A stretch of 64,000 nt of DNA from an uncultured bacterium (GCA_937899715.1 CALCNX010000088.1:1-64000); one strand, 5' to 3'; shown: positions 17,715 to 26,908, counted from the stretch's first letter. The notes: generated by a model not told the origin, from the sequence alone. Made by a program: numbers and translations.

Positions 17715-18449
17715 ATGACAGCTTCTACTGAACTTACAGCGCTTTGCGCTCGCACATTAGACAACCTCAAAGCGGAAAACATCATCGCTCTTGATTTGCG
17801 TAATGTAGATTCCTCGCCTGCCGATTATTTTGTGATTTGCACCGCGAATTCCGAAACCCATGCCCGCGCCCTGACCGATGCCCTCGCCCGCGTTACCGTC
17901 AGCGTGGGAGAACGCCGCCCTCGCACCGAAGGGCGCGACATTGGCGAATGGGTCTTGCTGGATTATTTCGACGTGGTTGTTCATGTTTTTCGTACAACTG
18001 CCCGTGAATACTACAAACTTGAAAAACTCTGGGGCGACGCTCCGGCACTGGACTTGAAGCAATTGATTGAAAAACCGAAAGCTGCCAAACCAAAAGCCGC
18101 AAAAGCAACTGCGGCAACGAAAAAAACGACTGCTTCCAAAGCAACTTCTGCCAAAGCAACTCTGCCAAAAGCCGTGAAAGAAAAGGCAGTCAAAGAAAAG
18201 CCGACAAAAGAAGTGAGCGTAGAAAAAGTGTCCGCGAAAAAAGCAGCACCGAAGACAGCAACGGCAAAGAAATCTGCGAAGACTTCCGCGAAAACCAATG
18301 CTGAAACAAGTGCCAAAGCAAGCGTAGAAGCACCAAAAACAAAACGTACTACGAAGAAAGTCTCTGAGGGCGAAGATGTAAAAGCTACAACAAAGCCCAA
18401 AGCCGCACCGAAAGCGAAAGCAAGCGTTAAGAAAGTGAGCGCGAAGTAA
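17715..18449 (+). CDS. rsfS: Ribosomal silencing factor RsfS with histone H1-like tail
   Basis: Residues 1-112 are a normal RsfS (Iojap) domain: ALDLRNVDSSPADYFVICT, then EGRDIGEWVLLDYFDVVVHVF and REYYKLEKLWGDA. RsfS binds ribosomal protein uL14 and blocks subunit joining in starvation. Residues 119-244 form a low-complexity tail of Lys, Ala, Thr and Pro with repeats like KPKAAK, KATSAK and KEKAVKEK, much like histone H1 or bacterial HU tails. Most RsfS proteins are 105-130 residues, so the gene is about twice the usual length. The tail is probably disordered and may bind RNA or DNA. The thrB start lies two bases after the stop, so the genes are coupled. Confidence 0.9.
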   Translation: MTASTELTALCARTLDNLKAENIIALDLRNVDSSPADYFVICTANSETHARALTDALARVTVSVGERRPRTEGRDIGEWVLLDYFDVVVHVFRTTAREYYKLEKLWGDAPALDLKQLIEKPKAAKPKAAKATAATKKTTASKATSAKATLPKAVKEKAVKEKPTKEVSVEKVSAKKAAPKTATAKKSAKTSAKTNAETSAKASVEAPKTKRTTKKVSEGEDVKATTKPKAAPKAKASVKKVSAK

Positions 18450-18451
18450 GG

Positions 18452-19411
18452 ATGAAAGCAGTACGAACAGAAGCAACTGCCTTTGCTCCGGCGACGGTGG
18501 CAAATGTTGCGTGTGGATTTGACGTGCTGGGCTTTGCGCTGGAATCTCCGGGCGATGAAGTTACGGTGCGCGTCACGACAGAGCGTGGTGTGAGAATCAC
18601 AAGCATTTCAAGTGATGACGATCTGCCAGAACTCAATCTGCCCACGAACCCGCATGAAAATACTGCCGGTGGTGCGGTCATTGCGTATCTGGAAGGAATA
18701 GGCGCAGATTTCGGCGTAGAAATGTCCATTCGCAAGCGAATGCCAGCCGGAAGCGGTATGGGGTCAAGCGCTGCCAGCGCAGCCGCAGCACTCGTCGCGC
18801 TTAATGCACTTGTGGAGAAACCACTTTCGCCTGAGGAACTTGTTGATTATGGCATGAAAGGCGAGGCAATCGCAAGCGGTTCGGAACACGCCGACAACGT
18901 TGCACCCGCAATCATGGGAGGCATTGTACTTATTCGCGGCTATAACCCTACGGATGTCGTTCGCATAGACGCGCCGCCACACTTGCACTGCACCGTTCTC
19001 CGCCCCCACTGCGAGGTTTCGACCAAAGAAGCGCGTAATATTTTACCCAAGGAAATCCCCATGAAAACGGCAATTACGCAGTGGGGTAATCTTGCTGGTT
19101 TGATTGCAGGCTTGCTCAAGCGGGACGACGGTTTGATTGCTCGTTCACTGAGAGATGTTGTTGCCGAGCCGTATAGAGCGGCGCTTATTCCAGGCTTCCA
19201 TGCTATTCAGAAAGCAGCGCTTGATGTTGGAGCGCTTGGATGTAGTATCTCTGGCTCCGGTCCTTCTATATTTGCCCTCTCCACTTCACGTGAGGCGGCA
19301 GAGCGCATCGGTATAGCCATGCACAATGCCCTCACGGAAGCGCGCACGGAAGGTACGCTCTACATCTCGCGTTTGGTGGAAGGGCAGCCACGTATTGTCT
19401 CGGTGCGGTAA
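18452..19411 (+). CDS. thrB: Homoserine kinase
   Basis: A GHMP kinase of 319 residues that phosphorylates homoserine in threonine synthesis. The ATP-binding motif is PAGSGMGSSAAS from residue 98, the N-terminal PATVANVACGFD matches ThrB closely, and the C-terminal GSISGSGPS-type motif appears as GCSISGSGPSIFAL. The ATG at 18452 lies two bases after the rsfS stop, and GGATG overlaps the junction. The threonine partner asd is in this window but far away (52.5 kb), and thrA and thrC are not present. Confidence 0.95.
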   Translation: MKAVRTEATAFAPATVANVACGFDVLGFALESPGDEVTVRVTTERGVRITSISSDDDLPELNLPTNPHENTAGGAVIAYLEGIGADFGVEMSIRKRMPAGSGMGSSAASAAAALVALNALVEKPLSPEELVDYGMKGEAIASGSEHADNVAPAIMGGIVLIRGYNPTDVVRIDAPPHLHCTVLRPHCEVSTKEARNILPKEIPMKTAITQWGNLAGLIAGLLKRDDGLIARSLRDVVAEPYRAALIPGFHAIQKAALDVGALGCSISGSGPSIFALSTSREAAERIGIAMHNALTEARTEGTLYISRLVEGQPRIVSVR

Positions 19412-19506
19412 GCACTTTGTCTGTCCCCTTCAACGGCTTTGCGCACAAACTGCATAATTGCTATATGTTGCGACCTCGAAATTTTGTTACCTCGAATTAT
19501 TATACT

Positions 19507-22086
19507 ATGCCTTTTTCAATCCTGCTCTCACGGTACTTTCTGCCTGCGTTCTTGACTATTACGCTATTGCTTGTTTGTATCGCTGCGCCAAACGCTGTTG
19601 CGCAACAGCAACCAGCAAAAAAAGTTCGCCTCACACCCCAACAATCAAACCAAATACAAGCGCTCATTCAGCAAGGGCTTCAGCAGCAATCTACCAATCC
19701 GCAGGCAGCAATTCAGGCATTCACGCAAGCAATAGAACTTGTCCCGCAAGAAGCTGCATTCTACTGCTATCGAGGGCGGATATATTTTAGCTTGAATAAT
19801 TTGGCTGCTGCTAAGGCTGATTTCACAAGTGCTATTGAGCGTGCACCGAAAATGGCGTTTGCCTATTTTTACCGCGGGGCGTGTTATCTTAATCAGCAAC
19901 TCCTCACGCAGGCGGAATTAGACTTACAGGCTTCCGCTCGTTTGGAGCCGACAAACTATGATTATCTTCGGAATTTAGGAGTCGTACAAAACCTTTTGCA
20001 AAAATATCCCGATGCGCTTTCGACCCTTTCAAAAGCCATCCAAGTGAAGCCGAAAGAGGCATCCGGCTATTATGAGCGTGGAAATATCTACCGTCTTCAA
20101 AATAAGTATCGGGAAGCCATCCGAGACTACACAAAAGCAATTCAGCTTGACCCCGCAAATCTCAACGCATATATCAACAATGCTACGGCAAAAGGTATGC
20201 TGAATGATTACAAGGGAGCGATTGAAGATTACACCTATCTCATCAAAAACACCCCGCCAAACAAGTTAAACTTCTACAATCGTGGATATTTGTACAGCAC
20301 CCTTCAGCAGTACGACAATGCCATTAAAGACTTTACCTCAGCCATCACGCTCGACTCAACCATGCTGCGTGCGGGCGTAAAACGGCTTTTAGCAATGCAA
20401 GCGCTTGGGCAAGTCAACGAAGTCTTGGCAGAAACACAACGGTTACTCAAAAGCAATCCTCAAGATGCGAAGGCGTTTACTAATGCCGGGGGGGCTGTGC
20501 AAGCACAGCTACTCAGCGAGGATTTTGTAAACGGCGATGTTTTTGCTATTCGTGCAAAAGCCCGTGCGGACGCGGGTAGTCTTAGCGGTGCGTGTAGTGA
20601 TTTGACCAAAGCCGGAATACTGGGCAATACAAATGCAGAACAACAACGTCCTGCCGTGTGCGCTCCGGCGGGCATTTTTATGCCCTCACCAAATTTTCCC
20701 ACAAACCTTCAGTTTTACCCACGGAACAGCAATGATTCTGCAGTCGTATCGCTTTCCGGTACGCTGACGCAAGGGGGATTCGACTCGGTGTACACGCTGC
20801 TCTATAAAAATGGTGTACAAGTGGGGCGTACAGCGCGACCAATTCAATACAACTACATTTTGCGTGGTACAGAAAGTATTCCTCAGACAATCATATCGGC
20901 AGGTGTACGGATTCATGCCGAGTTGGCGGAATATTCCGTGCGCTTTGGTGTAAAATCCGCCACACGCGATACTGTGCTCGCGGTACGCGACAGTTTGGTC
21001 TGCGGCGATGTGCTACTTGTGAGCGGGCAATCCAATGCCATACTGGGAAGCAGCGTACGAGGAACTAATGCCCGAACACCGCATAACGAGTATCTTCGTA
21101 CTTTTTACATGGGGTACAATGACTCCTTCTGGGGCTTCGCGTCCGCAAATAACAACACCGACGATTACAACGTAGGTGGCTTCGCGCTGCAAGTACAGGA
21201 GCGCATTGCAAGCGAGCAGCACGTGCCCGTTTGCGTCATCAATGGCGGTTTGAGTGGTTCGACCATTGAGCAGCATTTTCGTAATGATGCCGCACCGACT
21301 GACCAAAAATCGTGGTACGCCCGTATGTACTGGCGTGCAGAGGCAAGTGGTCTTGGTAAGGCAGCAAAAGCAATGATATGGTATCAAGGTGAATCAAACC
21401 AAGGTGCTGGATATACCGACAAATTTACACGGCTCTACAATGCGTGGAAGCAGGATTATCAGGGCTTGAAAAAAATCTACGTCGTGCAGATACGCCCTTC
21501 CGATTGCGGACAAATAGACCATTCCTCCCTCCGCGAGCAGCAACGCAATTTCGCACAGAAATTCCCCGATGTGGAAGTGCTTGCTTCAGCGGGACTCCCG
21601 ACGCATGACGGTTGTCATTTCGGAGATGAAGGCTATATCACGCTGGGCAATCAGTTGTACAGCCTGCTTGCACGAGATTTCTACGGCGCGAAGGACACCG
21701 TCGGCATAGCATCTCCGAACCTCCGCCGTGCGTATTGGACAACGCCGGAGAAAAAAGAAATTGCGATGGTCTTTGCAACGAATGATTCCCTCCTCATTGG
21801 CAAGGACACAAGTGCGGGTGGGAGAGTTCGCACACTAGCAGCAGACGCATTTTTGCTGGACGGTAAGCCGATAAACGCTGCATCAGTCAGAGTCGAGAAT
21901 AAAAATACAATTGTTCTGACATTTAACTCATCGGTCGTCGCGCAAACGATTGGTTACGTGCCCGACCGATGCTATGCTTCGGCTCCCGAAGCTCCCTGCC
22001 AGGTCTATGAAGGTCCGTGGCTCACGACGCGGCGCGGTGTGGGGGCATTGACATTCCATAATGTACCCATAGAATCAACACCGTAA
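19507..22086 (+). CDS. TPR/sialate O-acetylesterase-domain fusion, secreted
   Basis: An 859-residue exported protein. The signal peptide covers residues 1-32 (cleaving after VAQ). Residues 40-310 hold about seven TPR units (for example AIQAFTQAIELVPQEAAFY, YREAIRDYTKAIQLDP). Residues 500-730 are an SGNH-type SASA domain: the nucleophile block LVSGQSNA, GGLSGS, the WYQGESN block, and the catalytic THDGCHF pair near the end. A C-terminal beta domain closes the protein. The SASA domain predicts removal of O-acetyl groups from sugars. I use the ATG at 19507; a frame from TTG at 19417 would spoil the signal peptide. The TPR-SASA order is uncommon. Confidence 0.82.
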   Translation: MPFSILLSRYFLPAFLTITLLLVCIAAPNAVAQQQPAKKVRLTPQQSNQIQALIQQGLQQQSTNPQAAIQAFTQAIELVPQEAAFYCYRGRIYFSLNNLAAAKADFTSAIERAPKMAFAYFYRGACYLNQQLLTQAELDLQASARLEPTNYDYLRNLGVVQNLLQKYPDALSTLSKAIQVKPKEASGYYERGNIYRLQNKYREAIRDYTKAIQLDPANLNAYINNATAKGMLNDYKGAIEDYTYLIKNTPPNKLNFYNRGYLYSTLQQYDNAIKDFTSAITLDSTMLRAGVKRLLAMQALGQVNEVLAETQRLLKSNPQDAKAFTNAGGAVQAQLLSEDFVNGDVFAIRAKARADAGSLSGACSDLTKAGILGNTNAEQQRPAVCAPAGIFMPSPNFPTNLQFYPRNSNDSAVVSLSGTLTQGGFDSVYTLLYKNGVQVGRTARPIQYNYILRGTESIPQTIISAGVRIHAELAEYSVRFGVKSATRDTVLAVRDSLVCGDVLLVSGQSNAILGSSVRGTNARTPHNEYLRTFYMGYNDSFWGFASANNNTDDYNVGGFALQVQERIASEQHVPVCVINGGLSGSTIEQHFRNDAAPTDQKSWYARMYWRAEASGLGKAAKAMIWYQGESNQGAGYTDKFTRLYNAWKQDYQGLKKIYVVQIRPSDCGQIDHSSLREQQRNFAQKFPDVEVLASAGLPTHDGCHFGDEGYITLGNQLYSLLARDFYGAKDTVGIASPNLRRAYWTTPEKKEIAMVFATNDSLLIGKDTSAGGRVRTLAADAFLLDGKPINAASVRVENKNTIVLTFNSSVVAQTIGYVPDRCYASAPEAPCQVYEGPWLTTRRGVGALTFHNVPIESTP

Positions 22087-22096
22087 ATCTCAGTAT

Positions 22097-22990
22097 CTAT
22101 GCCCCATGAGGACCAACACGTGGCAAGGGCATACAAGACTTGACATATATATCCACCCACGCCCGCATATCAGCATTGCTTTCGTCGCGCCGCCCCGCAA
22201 GGACGTGGTCGGCATTATCATATATAGTGAGTTTGTAAGGATGTAGTGTCTTCTGGAGTGCTCGACCCAGTTTGTAGGCGTGTTCCGGCTCCACACGACG
22301 GTCGCCGCTTCCGTGCAGCACGAGCAATGGCGTAGTCTTGCAGAAAGTATCGGCATAGTGCGTGACCGAGCGCTTGGCAAGCTCCTCGCGGATATTGGCT
22401 ATCTCAGGAAGAAAGCGCCGTGCGGTCTGCAAGATATAGGAATCTTCTGCTAATTCAGTAAACTCCGTGGGTGCTCCGAACGTAACGGCTGCTTTGAAAA
22501 CATTCGTCCGTGCCAGCATTTGTAGTGCCATCATGCCCCCCCTACTTCCACCGATAATGCCGATGCGTTCTTTATCCACATACTCAAATGTTTGGAGAAG
22601 TGCTAGTGCATTCATGGCATCGTCCACATCACCTGCACCCCATTCTTCTGCACCTTCTGAGCCGCCCCGTCCACGATACTGACTGGCAATCACCACATAG
22701 CCCCAACTCGCATACAGCCCCACCGTAGCGGCGGCTGTAATAGCACTCAATGCACCACGTTCGCCTGTGCCGCCCGGATTAAAGACCAGTGCGGGCATCG
22801 GAACGCTTTCCGCAGGCGGCAAGCCCAGATATGCCTTTATCCGCAGTCCCTCGCTCCAATAGGTCAGTTCGTGTAATTGCACGGCGGCATATTGAGCAAA
22901 GTCATCTGCTCTCATACTGCGCCGTGCCATGTTTAACGTCGTCTCAGGAATGGGAACAGGACGGGAATCAATGAGTGTACCACTTGTCAT
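22097..22990 (-). CDS. Alpha/beta hydrolase, prolyl oligopeptidase-like
   Basis: A 297-residue alpha/beta hydrolase of the S9 prolyl oligopeptidase superfamily. The nucleophile elbow is GGSRGG (Ser near residue 150), the acid lies in LVLHGSGDRRV, and the catalytic His is in YDNADHVL. The oxyanion region is FNPGGTGERG. No signal peptide is seen, so it is probably cytoplasmic. The substrate may be a peptide or ester and is not decidable. It converges on the TPR-SASA gene with only ten bases between stop codons. The 54-base gap upstream to gpsA holds only AT-rich filler. Confidence 0.85.
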   Translation of the reverse strand: MTSGTLIDSRPVPIPETTLNMARRSMRADDFAQYAAVQLHELTYWSEGLRIKAYLGLPPAESVPMPALVFNPGGTGERGALSAITAAATVGLYASWGYVVIASQYRGRGGSEGAEEWGAGDVDDAMNALALLQTFEYVDKERIGIIGGSRGGMMALQMLARTNVFKAAVTFGAPTEFTELAEDSYILQTARRFLPEIANIREELAKRSVTHYADTFCKTTPLLVLHGSGDRRVEPEHAYKLGRALQKTLHPYKLTIYDNADHVLAGRRDESNADMRAWVDIYVKSCMPLPRVGPHGA

Positions 22991-23043
22991 ACTACGTTAG
23001 CTTTGGTGTACTCGTCATTCGTAATTATTAATTGTCATTATCG

Positions 23044-24036
23044 TTACCATTGTTCCGGCTTGACCTCACGGGTCATCAGCTCGTACATTGCCTGTGGTGC
23101 AGGCTTGTCCTCAAAAAGAACTTCATAGACTTTGTGTGCAATGGGCATCTCTACGCCGATTTTTTTTGAGAGTGCATAGACCGACTCCGATGAAAACACG
23201 CCCTCGGCTACTTGCTGCATTTCGCGGTGAATCTGGTCGAGCGTTTTGCCTTTGGCAAGCTGTTCGCCCACAGAGCGGTTGCGCGAGTGGCGGCTTGCAC
23301 AGGTAACAATCAAATCTCCCAGCCCCGACAAACCCGAAAAGGTCATTGGTTGTGCGCCAAGAGCAATTCCCAGCCGTGTGATTTCTGCCAGACCGCGCGT
23401 TATGAGTGCCGCTTTGGTGTTGTCGCCCATACCCAGCCCATCCACAATACCGGCTGAGATAGCAATGACATTTTTGACTGCGCCACCAAGTTCTGCGCCA
23501 ATCACATCCGTCGAGTGGTAAACACGAAACGTGGAGCGCGTAAAGGAGCGTTGGACAAGTTTAGCAATATCTTCGTTTTCCGATGCCGCCACGACCGTCG
23601 TGGGTAGTGTTCGAGCGACTTCTTCGGCATGACTGGGTCCGGTGAGAGCGGCAAAATTTTTCATTTCAATTCCGGCAGCATCCCTCAACACTTCCGAGAC
23701 CCGCATGAGCGTCCCCCGCTCTATGCCTTTAGACGTGCTGACCACGATTTTTTCTTCTGCATCGAAGCCATAATCTATAAAAGCAGGTCGAATAAACTGC
23801 GTCGGAATGGCAATCACTAGCATATCGGCGGCGTTTGCTTCGCTTGCATCATGCGTCAGATGAATAGTCTCAGGGATAACGACACCGGGCAAATAGGTAC
23901 TATTGATACGGGTTCGGCGCATTTGGGCGATGGAATCTTCATTGCGTGCCCAAAGCGTTACGGCGTGGTCGTTGCCGGATAAAACAAGAGCCAGCGCTGT
24001 ACCCCAGCCGCCGGCTCCGAGAACGGAAATCTTCAT
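23044..24036 (-). CDS. gpsA: Glycerol-3-phosphate dehydrogenase [NAD(P)+]
   Basis: A 330-residue enzyme that reduces dihydroxyacetone phosphate to sn-glycerol 3-phosphate for phospholipid synthesis. The nucleotide motif GAGGWGTALA is at residue 7. The catalytic Lys lies in GAVKNVIAISAG, and GDNTKAALITRG and SGLGDLIVTC are classic GpsA blocks. The length is standard. It lies just downstream of plsY (66-base gap) on the same strand, and the two act in consecutive steps, which supports one operon. Confidence 0.97.
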   Translation of the reverse strand: MKISVLGAGGWGTALALVLSGNDHAVTLWARNEDSIAQMRRTRINSTYLPGVVIPETIHLTHDASEANAADMLVIAIPTQFIRPAFIDYGFDAEEKIVVSTSKGIERGTLMRVSEVLRDAAGIEMKNFAALTGPSHAEEVARTLPTTVVAASENEDIAKLVQRSFTRSTFRVYHSTDVIGAELGGAVKNVIAISAGIVDGLGMGDNTKAALITRGLAEITRLGIALGAQPMTFSGLSGLGDLIVTCASRHSRNRSVGEQLAKGKTLDQIHREMQQVAEGVFSSESVYALSKKIGVEMPIAHKVYEVLFEDKPAPQAMYELMTREVKPEQW

Positions 24037-24102
24037 AAATTCAAATGTCCTGAATGGAAATTGGTAAGTGCTTCGTAGAATTTCATCGGGCGCATTATCA
24101 GT

Positions 24103-24795
24103 TTACTTTTTCTTCAAGATATTCGCCACCCTCAGATTTTCAAATTTGCTCTCATTCCCGTCCACAAGGCGTTGTATATTTTGACGATGTGCATAAATAA
24201 CAAGCAAACTGAGTGCAATCAGAAAGAATACAATTGTGTGATAGCCTTCTATGTCAACTTTGAAAATGTTGTACCGCACAGCCATCGTGGTGGGAAGCGC
24301 CACAGCAGCCAAAATCGAACCAAGCGAGATATAACCTGAAATACCGACGGTGATAAGAAAGATGCTAAAGATGACAGCGACTTCCACCGGCGCAACACCC
24401 AGCAACATTCCTGCTGCTGTATTGATGCCCTTACCGCCTTTGAAGCCTACCCACGGCGACCAAATATGACCCATCACCGCAGCAATTCCACAAATCACAC
24501 GCACGAGAGTCATGTCTTGAAAGGGCGTATAGTTCGGGAAAGGAATTTGCACACCTTGAAAAAAATATGCAATCACCGTTACCGCCAAAACACCTTTCAG
24601 AATATCAACAATCTGCACCGTCAAGCCCCATTTTACGCCTAAAACGCGGAAGGCATTGGTGCTGCCCATATTGCCGCTTCCTTTTTCACGAATATCAAAA
24701 CCAAAAAAGCGACGACTGATAATCACCGCTGTTGGCAATGAACCGGCGAAGAAGCTCAGTACTGATACAATTGCTAAACGCAGAATAGGATCCAT
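24103..24795 (-). CDS. plsY: Glycerol-3-phosphate acyltransferase PlsY
   Basis: A 230-residue polytopic membrane enzyme that acylates glycerol 3-phosphate from acyl phosphate. The three catalytic blocks are visible: REKGSGNMGSTNAFR near residue 36, FKGGKGINTAAG near 118, and GYISLGSILAA near 150. About seven hydrophobic helices fit the known topology. The product of gpsA is its substrate, and gpsA follows downstream. The C-terminus is longer than in many PlsY proteins, with a charged tail (SKFENLRVANILKKK). Confidence 0.96.
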   Translation of the reverse strand: MDPILRLAIVSVLSFFAGSLPTAVIISRRFFGFDIREKGSGNMGSTNAFRVLGVKWGLTVQIVDILKGVLAVTVIAYFFQGVQIPFPNYTPFQDMTLVRVICGIAAVMGHIWSPWVGFKGGKGINTAAGMLLGVAPVEVAVIFSIFLITVGISGYISLGSILAAVALPTTMAVRYNIFKVDIEGYHTIVFFLIALSLLVIYAHRQNIQRLVDGNESKFENLRVANILKKK

Positions 24796-24938
24796 AACCG
24801 TTGTCGAAAGAAGTGAAACAGAGATATTGCCTTAAACATAGCAGATTTCCTCGTAAAAATCAAATAACATTCGGCATTTTGGCAGAAAAATTTTGCTACC
24901 AGCGAAATCCGTTACTCTTCCATTGGTATATCAACGAC

Positions 24939-25205
24939 TTACAACTTCCCCAAACCCTTGTACATATCATAGCGCGCGCTATATGTGACGAGGTTGAAGT
25001 TCTTGTCGCGGAGTGTGCCGCCGGAGGGCGAAAGGTAGAACTGTTCGACCTGCTGGGTTGCCGTTTTGCTCATAATGCCGTTCTCATCCACGTAAAAATG
25101 AACAAGTTTATAGCCGAGCTTGGTTTCTGCTGTTTCAAGCTGTTTGCGGAGCATTTCTTCAGAAAAAAGATGCACGTCAGGCGCGGGAAGAGTGGTCTCG
25201 GTCAT
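24939..25205 (-). CDS. Hypothetical 88-residue protein
   Basis: An unrecognised small acidic to neutral protein. It has no signal peptide or membrane segment. Predicted make-up is mixed helix then strands: an amphipathic helix around SEEMLRKQLETAETKLGY, then LVHFYVDENGI and FYLSPSGGTLR. Codon choice fits the flanking genes and the opposite strand frame (24801-25307) looks like a shadow. It precedes plsY by 143 bases without overlap. The start is the ATG at 25205 with no ribosome site. I cannot assign a function. Confidence 0.5.
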   Translation of the reverse strand: MTETTLPAPDVHLFSEEMLRKQLETAETKLGYKLVHFYVDENGIMSKTATQQVEQFYLSPSGGTLRDKNFNLVTYSARYDMYKGLGKL

Positions 25206-25242
25206 AGTTTCAAAGTGAAAATAACGATTAAAGCGGTTGATT

Positions 25243-25429
25243 TAGGGTTTTCGCAAATTGGAAAAGCGAGCATTGATGGAGTGCGGAATTTATTCCGTAA
25301 CAACTGATTTCAAATCTTATTGGAAAAACGAGCATTGATGGAGTGCGGAATTTATTCCGTAACAATTGATTTCAAATCTTAATAGTATGCGGAATAAATT
25401 CCGCACTCCATTCTGTTGCGAAAGCCCTA
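25243..25429. mobile_element. MITE-like palindromic element, copy 1
   Basis: A 187-base non-coding element bounded by near-perfect terminal inverted repeats: TAGGGTTTTCGCAA (25243-25256) and TTGCGAAAGCCCTA (25416-25429), 13 of 14 positions matching. The inside holds two direct copies of a 62-base unit and an inverted third part copy. The termini match those of the element at 31461-31572, so both seem to belong to one family. No open frame is inside. Non-autonomous transposition is inference; transposase and target duplication were not identified. Confidence 0.6.
25257..25380. repeat. 62-base direct tandem repeat with inverted part copy
   Basis: Positions 25257-25318 and 25319-25380 are adjacent copies with two mismatches in 62. 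Each contains TGCGGAATTTATTCCG, itself nearly palindromic. The reverse complement of that core (CGGAATAAATTCCGCACTCC) occurs at 25390-25410, so the transcript could fold into alternative hairpins. Confidence 0.85.
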
Positions 25430-25507
25430 TAATTTTTAACCATAGACGGATAAATCGTCTTTTTCATCTTGGAGTGCGATTACCAATCTCACAGACAAGC
25501 AACAACA

Positions 25508-26149
25508 TCAGTCGTAGTGCGGGTCTCCGGCATCGGGATTATCGTATAAGTTGTTGTGATAAATATACTGCCGTACAGGCTCAGGAACAAGGTAATGGAT
25601 AGACTGCCCCTTGCTGACGCGGGAGCGTACCTCGGTAGAAGAAACCGCCAGAATAGGTGCTTCTATCCAGACAGGCGAACGCTCGTCGGTGGAGAGATGG
25701 AAGGCAATTGCCCGCTCCACATCCGGCGAGATGGTGTAAGGACGGCGAGCAATGCAGAGCTGCACACGCGTAATAATTTCTTCCCAATCCTTCCACTTCG
25801 TAAATGCTGCCGCTTGGTCGCCACCGACAAGCAAGAAAAATTCTGCTTCCGCGCCAAATTTCTCGCGGAAATAATTCAGGGTGTCAATCGTGTAAGAGAC
25901 GCTCTGGCGGTCAATCTCAAAGGTATCAACTTCAAATTTTTCATTCGATTCTATCGCCAGATGCAGCATATCCAGACGCTGCACCGAGGTCGTTGATTCG
26001 GGCGAATCGTCCGCAAGTTTGAACGGCGACCGATACGTCGGAACAAAAAAGGTGAAGTCCAACCCCATCTGCTCGGTAAAGCGGTCTGCAATGATGAGAT
26101 GCGCGATGTGCGGTGGGTTATAGCTGCCACCAATAATGCCAATTTTCAT
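25508..26149 (-). CDS. nadD: Nicotinate-nucleotide adenylyltransferase
   Basis: A 213-residue nucleotidyltransferase that makes deamido-NAD from nicotinate mononucleotide and ATP. The N-terminal GGSYNPPHIAH is the family (T/S)xGH-type signature with both His residues, LLVGGDQAAAFTKWKDW is the NadD-specific block, and SSTEVRSR is the C-terminal ATP motif. The length is standard. Upstream on the same strand lies the PAP2 gene, 15 bases away, so they are probably cotranscribed. The 302 bases downstream hold the palindromic element. Confidence 0.96.
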   Translation of the reverse strand: MKIGIIGGSYNPPHIAHLIIADRFTEQMGLDFTFFVPTYRSPFKLADDSPESTTSVQRLDMLHLAIESNEKFEVDTFEIDRQSVSYTIDTLNYFREKFGAEAEFFLLVGGDQAAAFTKWKDWEEIITRVQLCIARRPYTISPDVERAIAFHLSTDERSPVWIEAPILAVSSTEVRSRVSKGQSIHYLVPEPVRQYIYHNNLYDNPDAGDPHYD

Positions 26150-26164
26150 GGTTCGTGTTGATTG

Positions 26165-26908
26165 TTAGTGCGAAATTGATTTTCCGAGAACTGTTGCCAG
26201 AAAACCAAACAAGCCAGCAAACTTACGAGAAAAATCAAGCAGAATCAAAAAACCAAGCGTGTTCATAATGATAGGATGGCGCTCGAACAAGCCCACGATA
26301 AAGTAAACAAGGCTCTTCAGGGGTTTTACGGTGCGCAACGACCAAAATGCACCTACTGTCATTGTAATGCCTAATAGTGCACCCGCCGCTATATCACTAG
26401 CCCAATGGAAACCGGTGCCGATACGCAGTACAGACAACAATATCCCTAGCAGCGCAGCAAAAATACCCGCCGGGCGATTGAGCCAAAAAATGCCCGTCGC
26501 CATAACAAACCACATCACGGCATGGTCGCTGGGGAATGAACCTTGGGCAGAGATTGCTTTTTTAATCATGTGCCACTCTGTAGGGTCTATTGGTATTTCC
26601 ATTTGCGTAACTGCCATAGGGCGCTGTCGAGGAAAGAAATGTTGTAGCGCACGCGCCAAAACAAACGATGCAGACATAGCAACGGATAGCAGCAGAATGT
26701 GACCACGTATTATTGTTTGGTCTTTACTTTCCTTCCCAAGGTGCTGGATATACCCACTTTGTGTGTTGGTTTTGCCTGCAAACCACATTGCCACAAGCGC
26801 TGCCGAAGCAACCAACCATGACAGTTCTGCGCTTTCCAGTGCCTGAAAAAACGTCCACCATGAGTACGAAACAAGATGATTTGCGACATTAAAAAGAACT
26901 ACGTCCAT
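26165..26908 (-). CDS. PAP2 family membrane phosphatase
   Basis: A 247-residue integral membrane protein with about six hydrophobic segments. The three phosphatase blocks are FPRQRP near residue 95, GSFPSDHA near 125 (with the catalytic His), and RIGTGFHWASDI near 165. Family members remove phosphate from undecaprenyl pyrophosphate, phosphatidic acid or phosphatidylglycerophosphate; which one is not clear. It lies 15 bases before nadD and 39 bases after the SDR gene, in a probable operon. Confidence 0.9.
   Translation of the reverse strand: MDVVLFNVANHLVSYSWWTFFQALESAELSWLVASAALVAMWFAGKTNTQSGYIQHLGKESKDQTIIRGHILLLSVAMSASFVLARALQHFFPRQRPMAVTQMEIPIDPTEWHMIKKAISAQGSFPSDHAVMWFVMATGIFWLNRPAGIFAALLGILLSVLRIGTGFHWASDIAAGALLGITMTVGAFWSLRTVKPLKSLVYFIVGLFERHPIIMNTLGFLILLDFSRKFAGLFGFLATVLGKSISH

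Noticed and set aside
17757..18503. Long open frame antisense to rsfS and its tail
   Set aside because: It exists because the Lys/Ala-rich tail lacks stops in the opposite frames; the Cys/Phe-rich product is not protein-like.
24801..25307. 168-codon plus-strand frame
   Set aside because: It is opposite the 88-residue minus-strand frame and extends into the palindromic element; the composition is Cys- and Phe-rich as in shadow frames.
25257..25380. CRISPR-like direct repeats
   Set aside because: Only two adjacent 62-base units occur, with no spacers between them and no cas genes.
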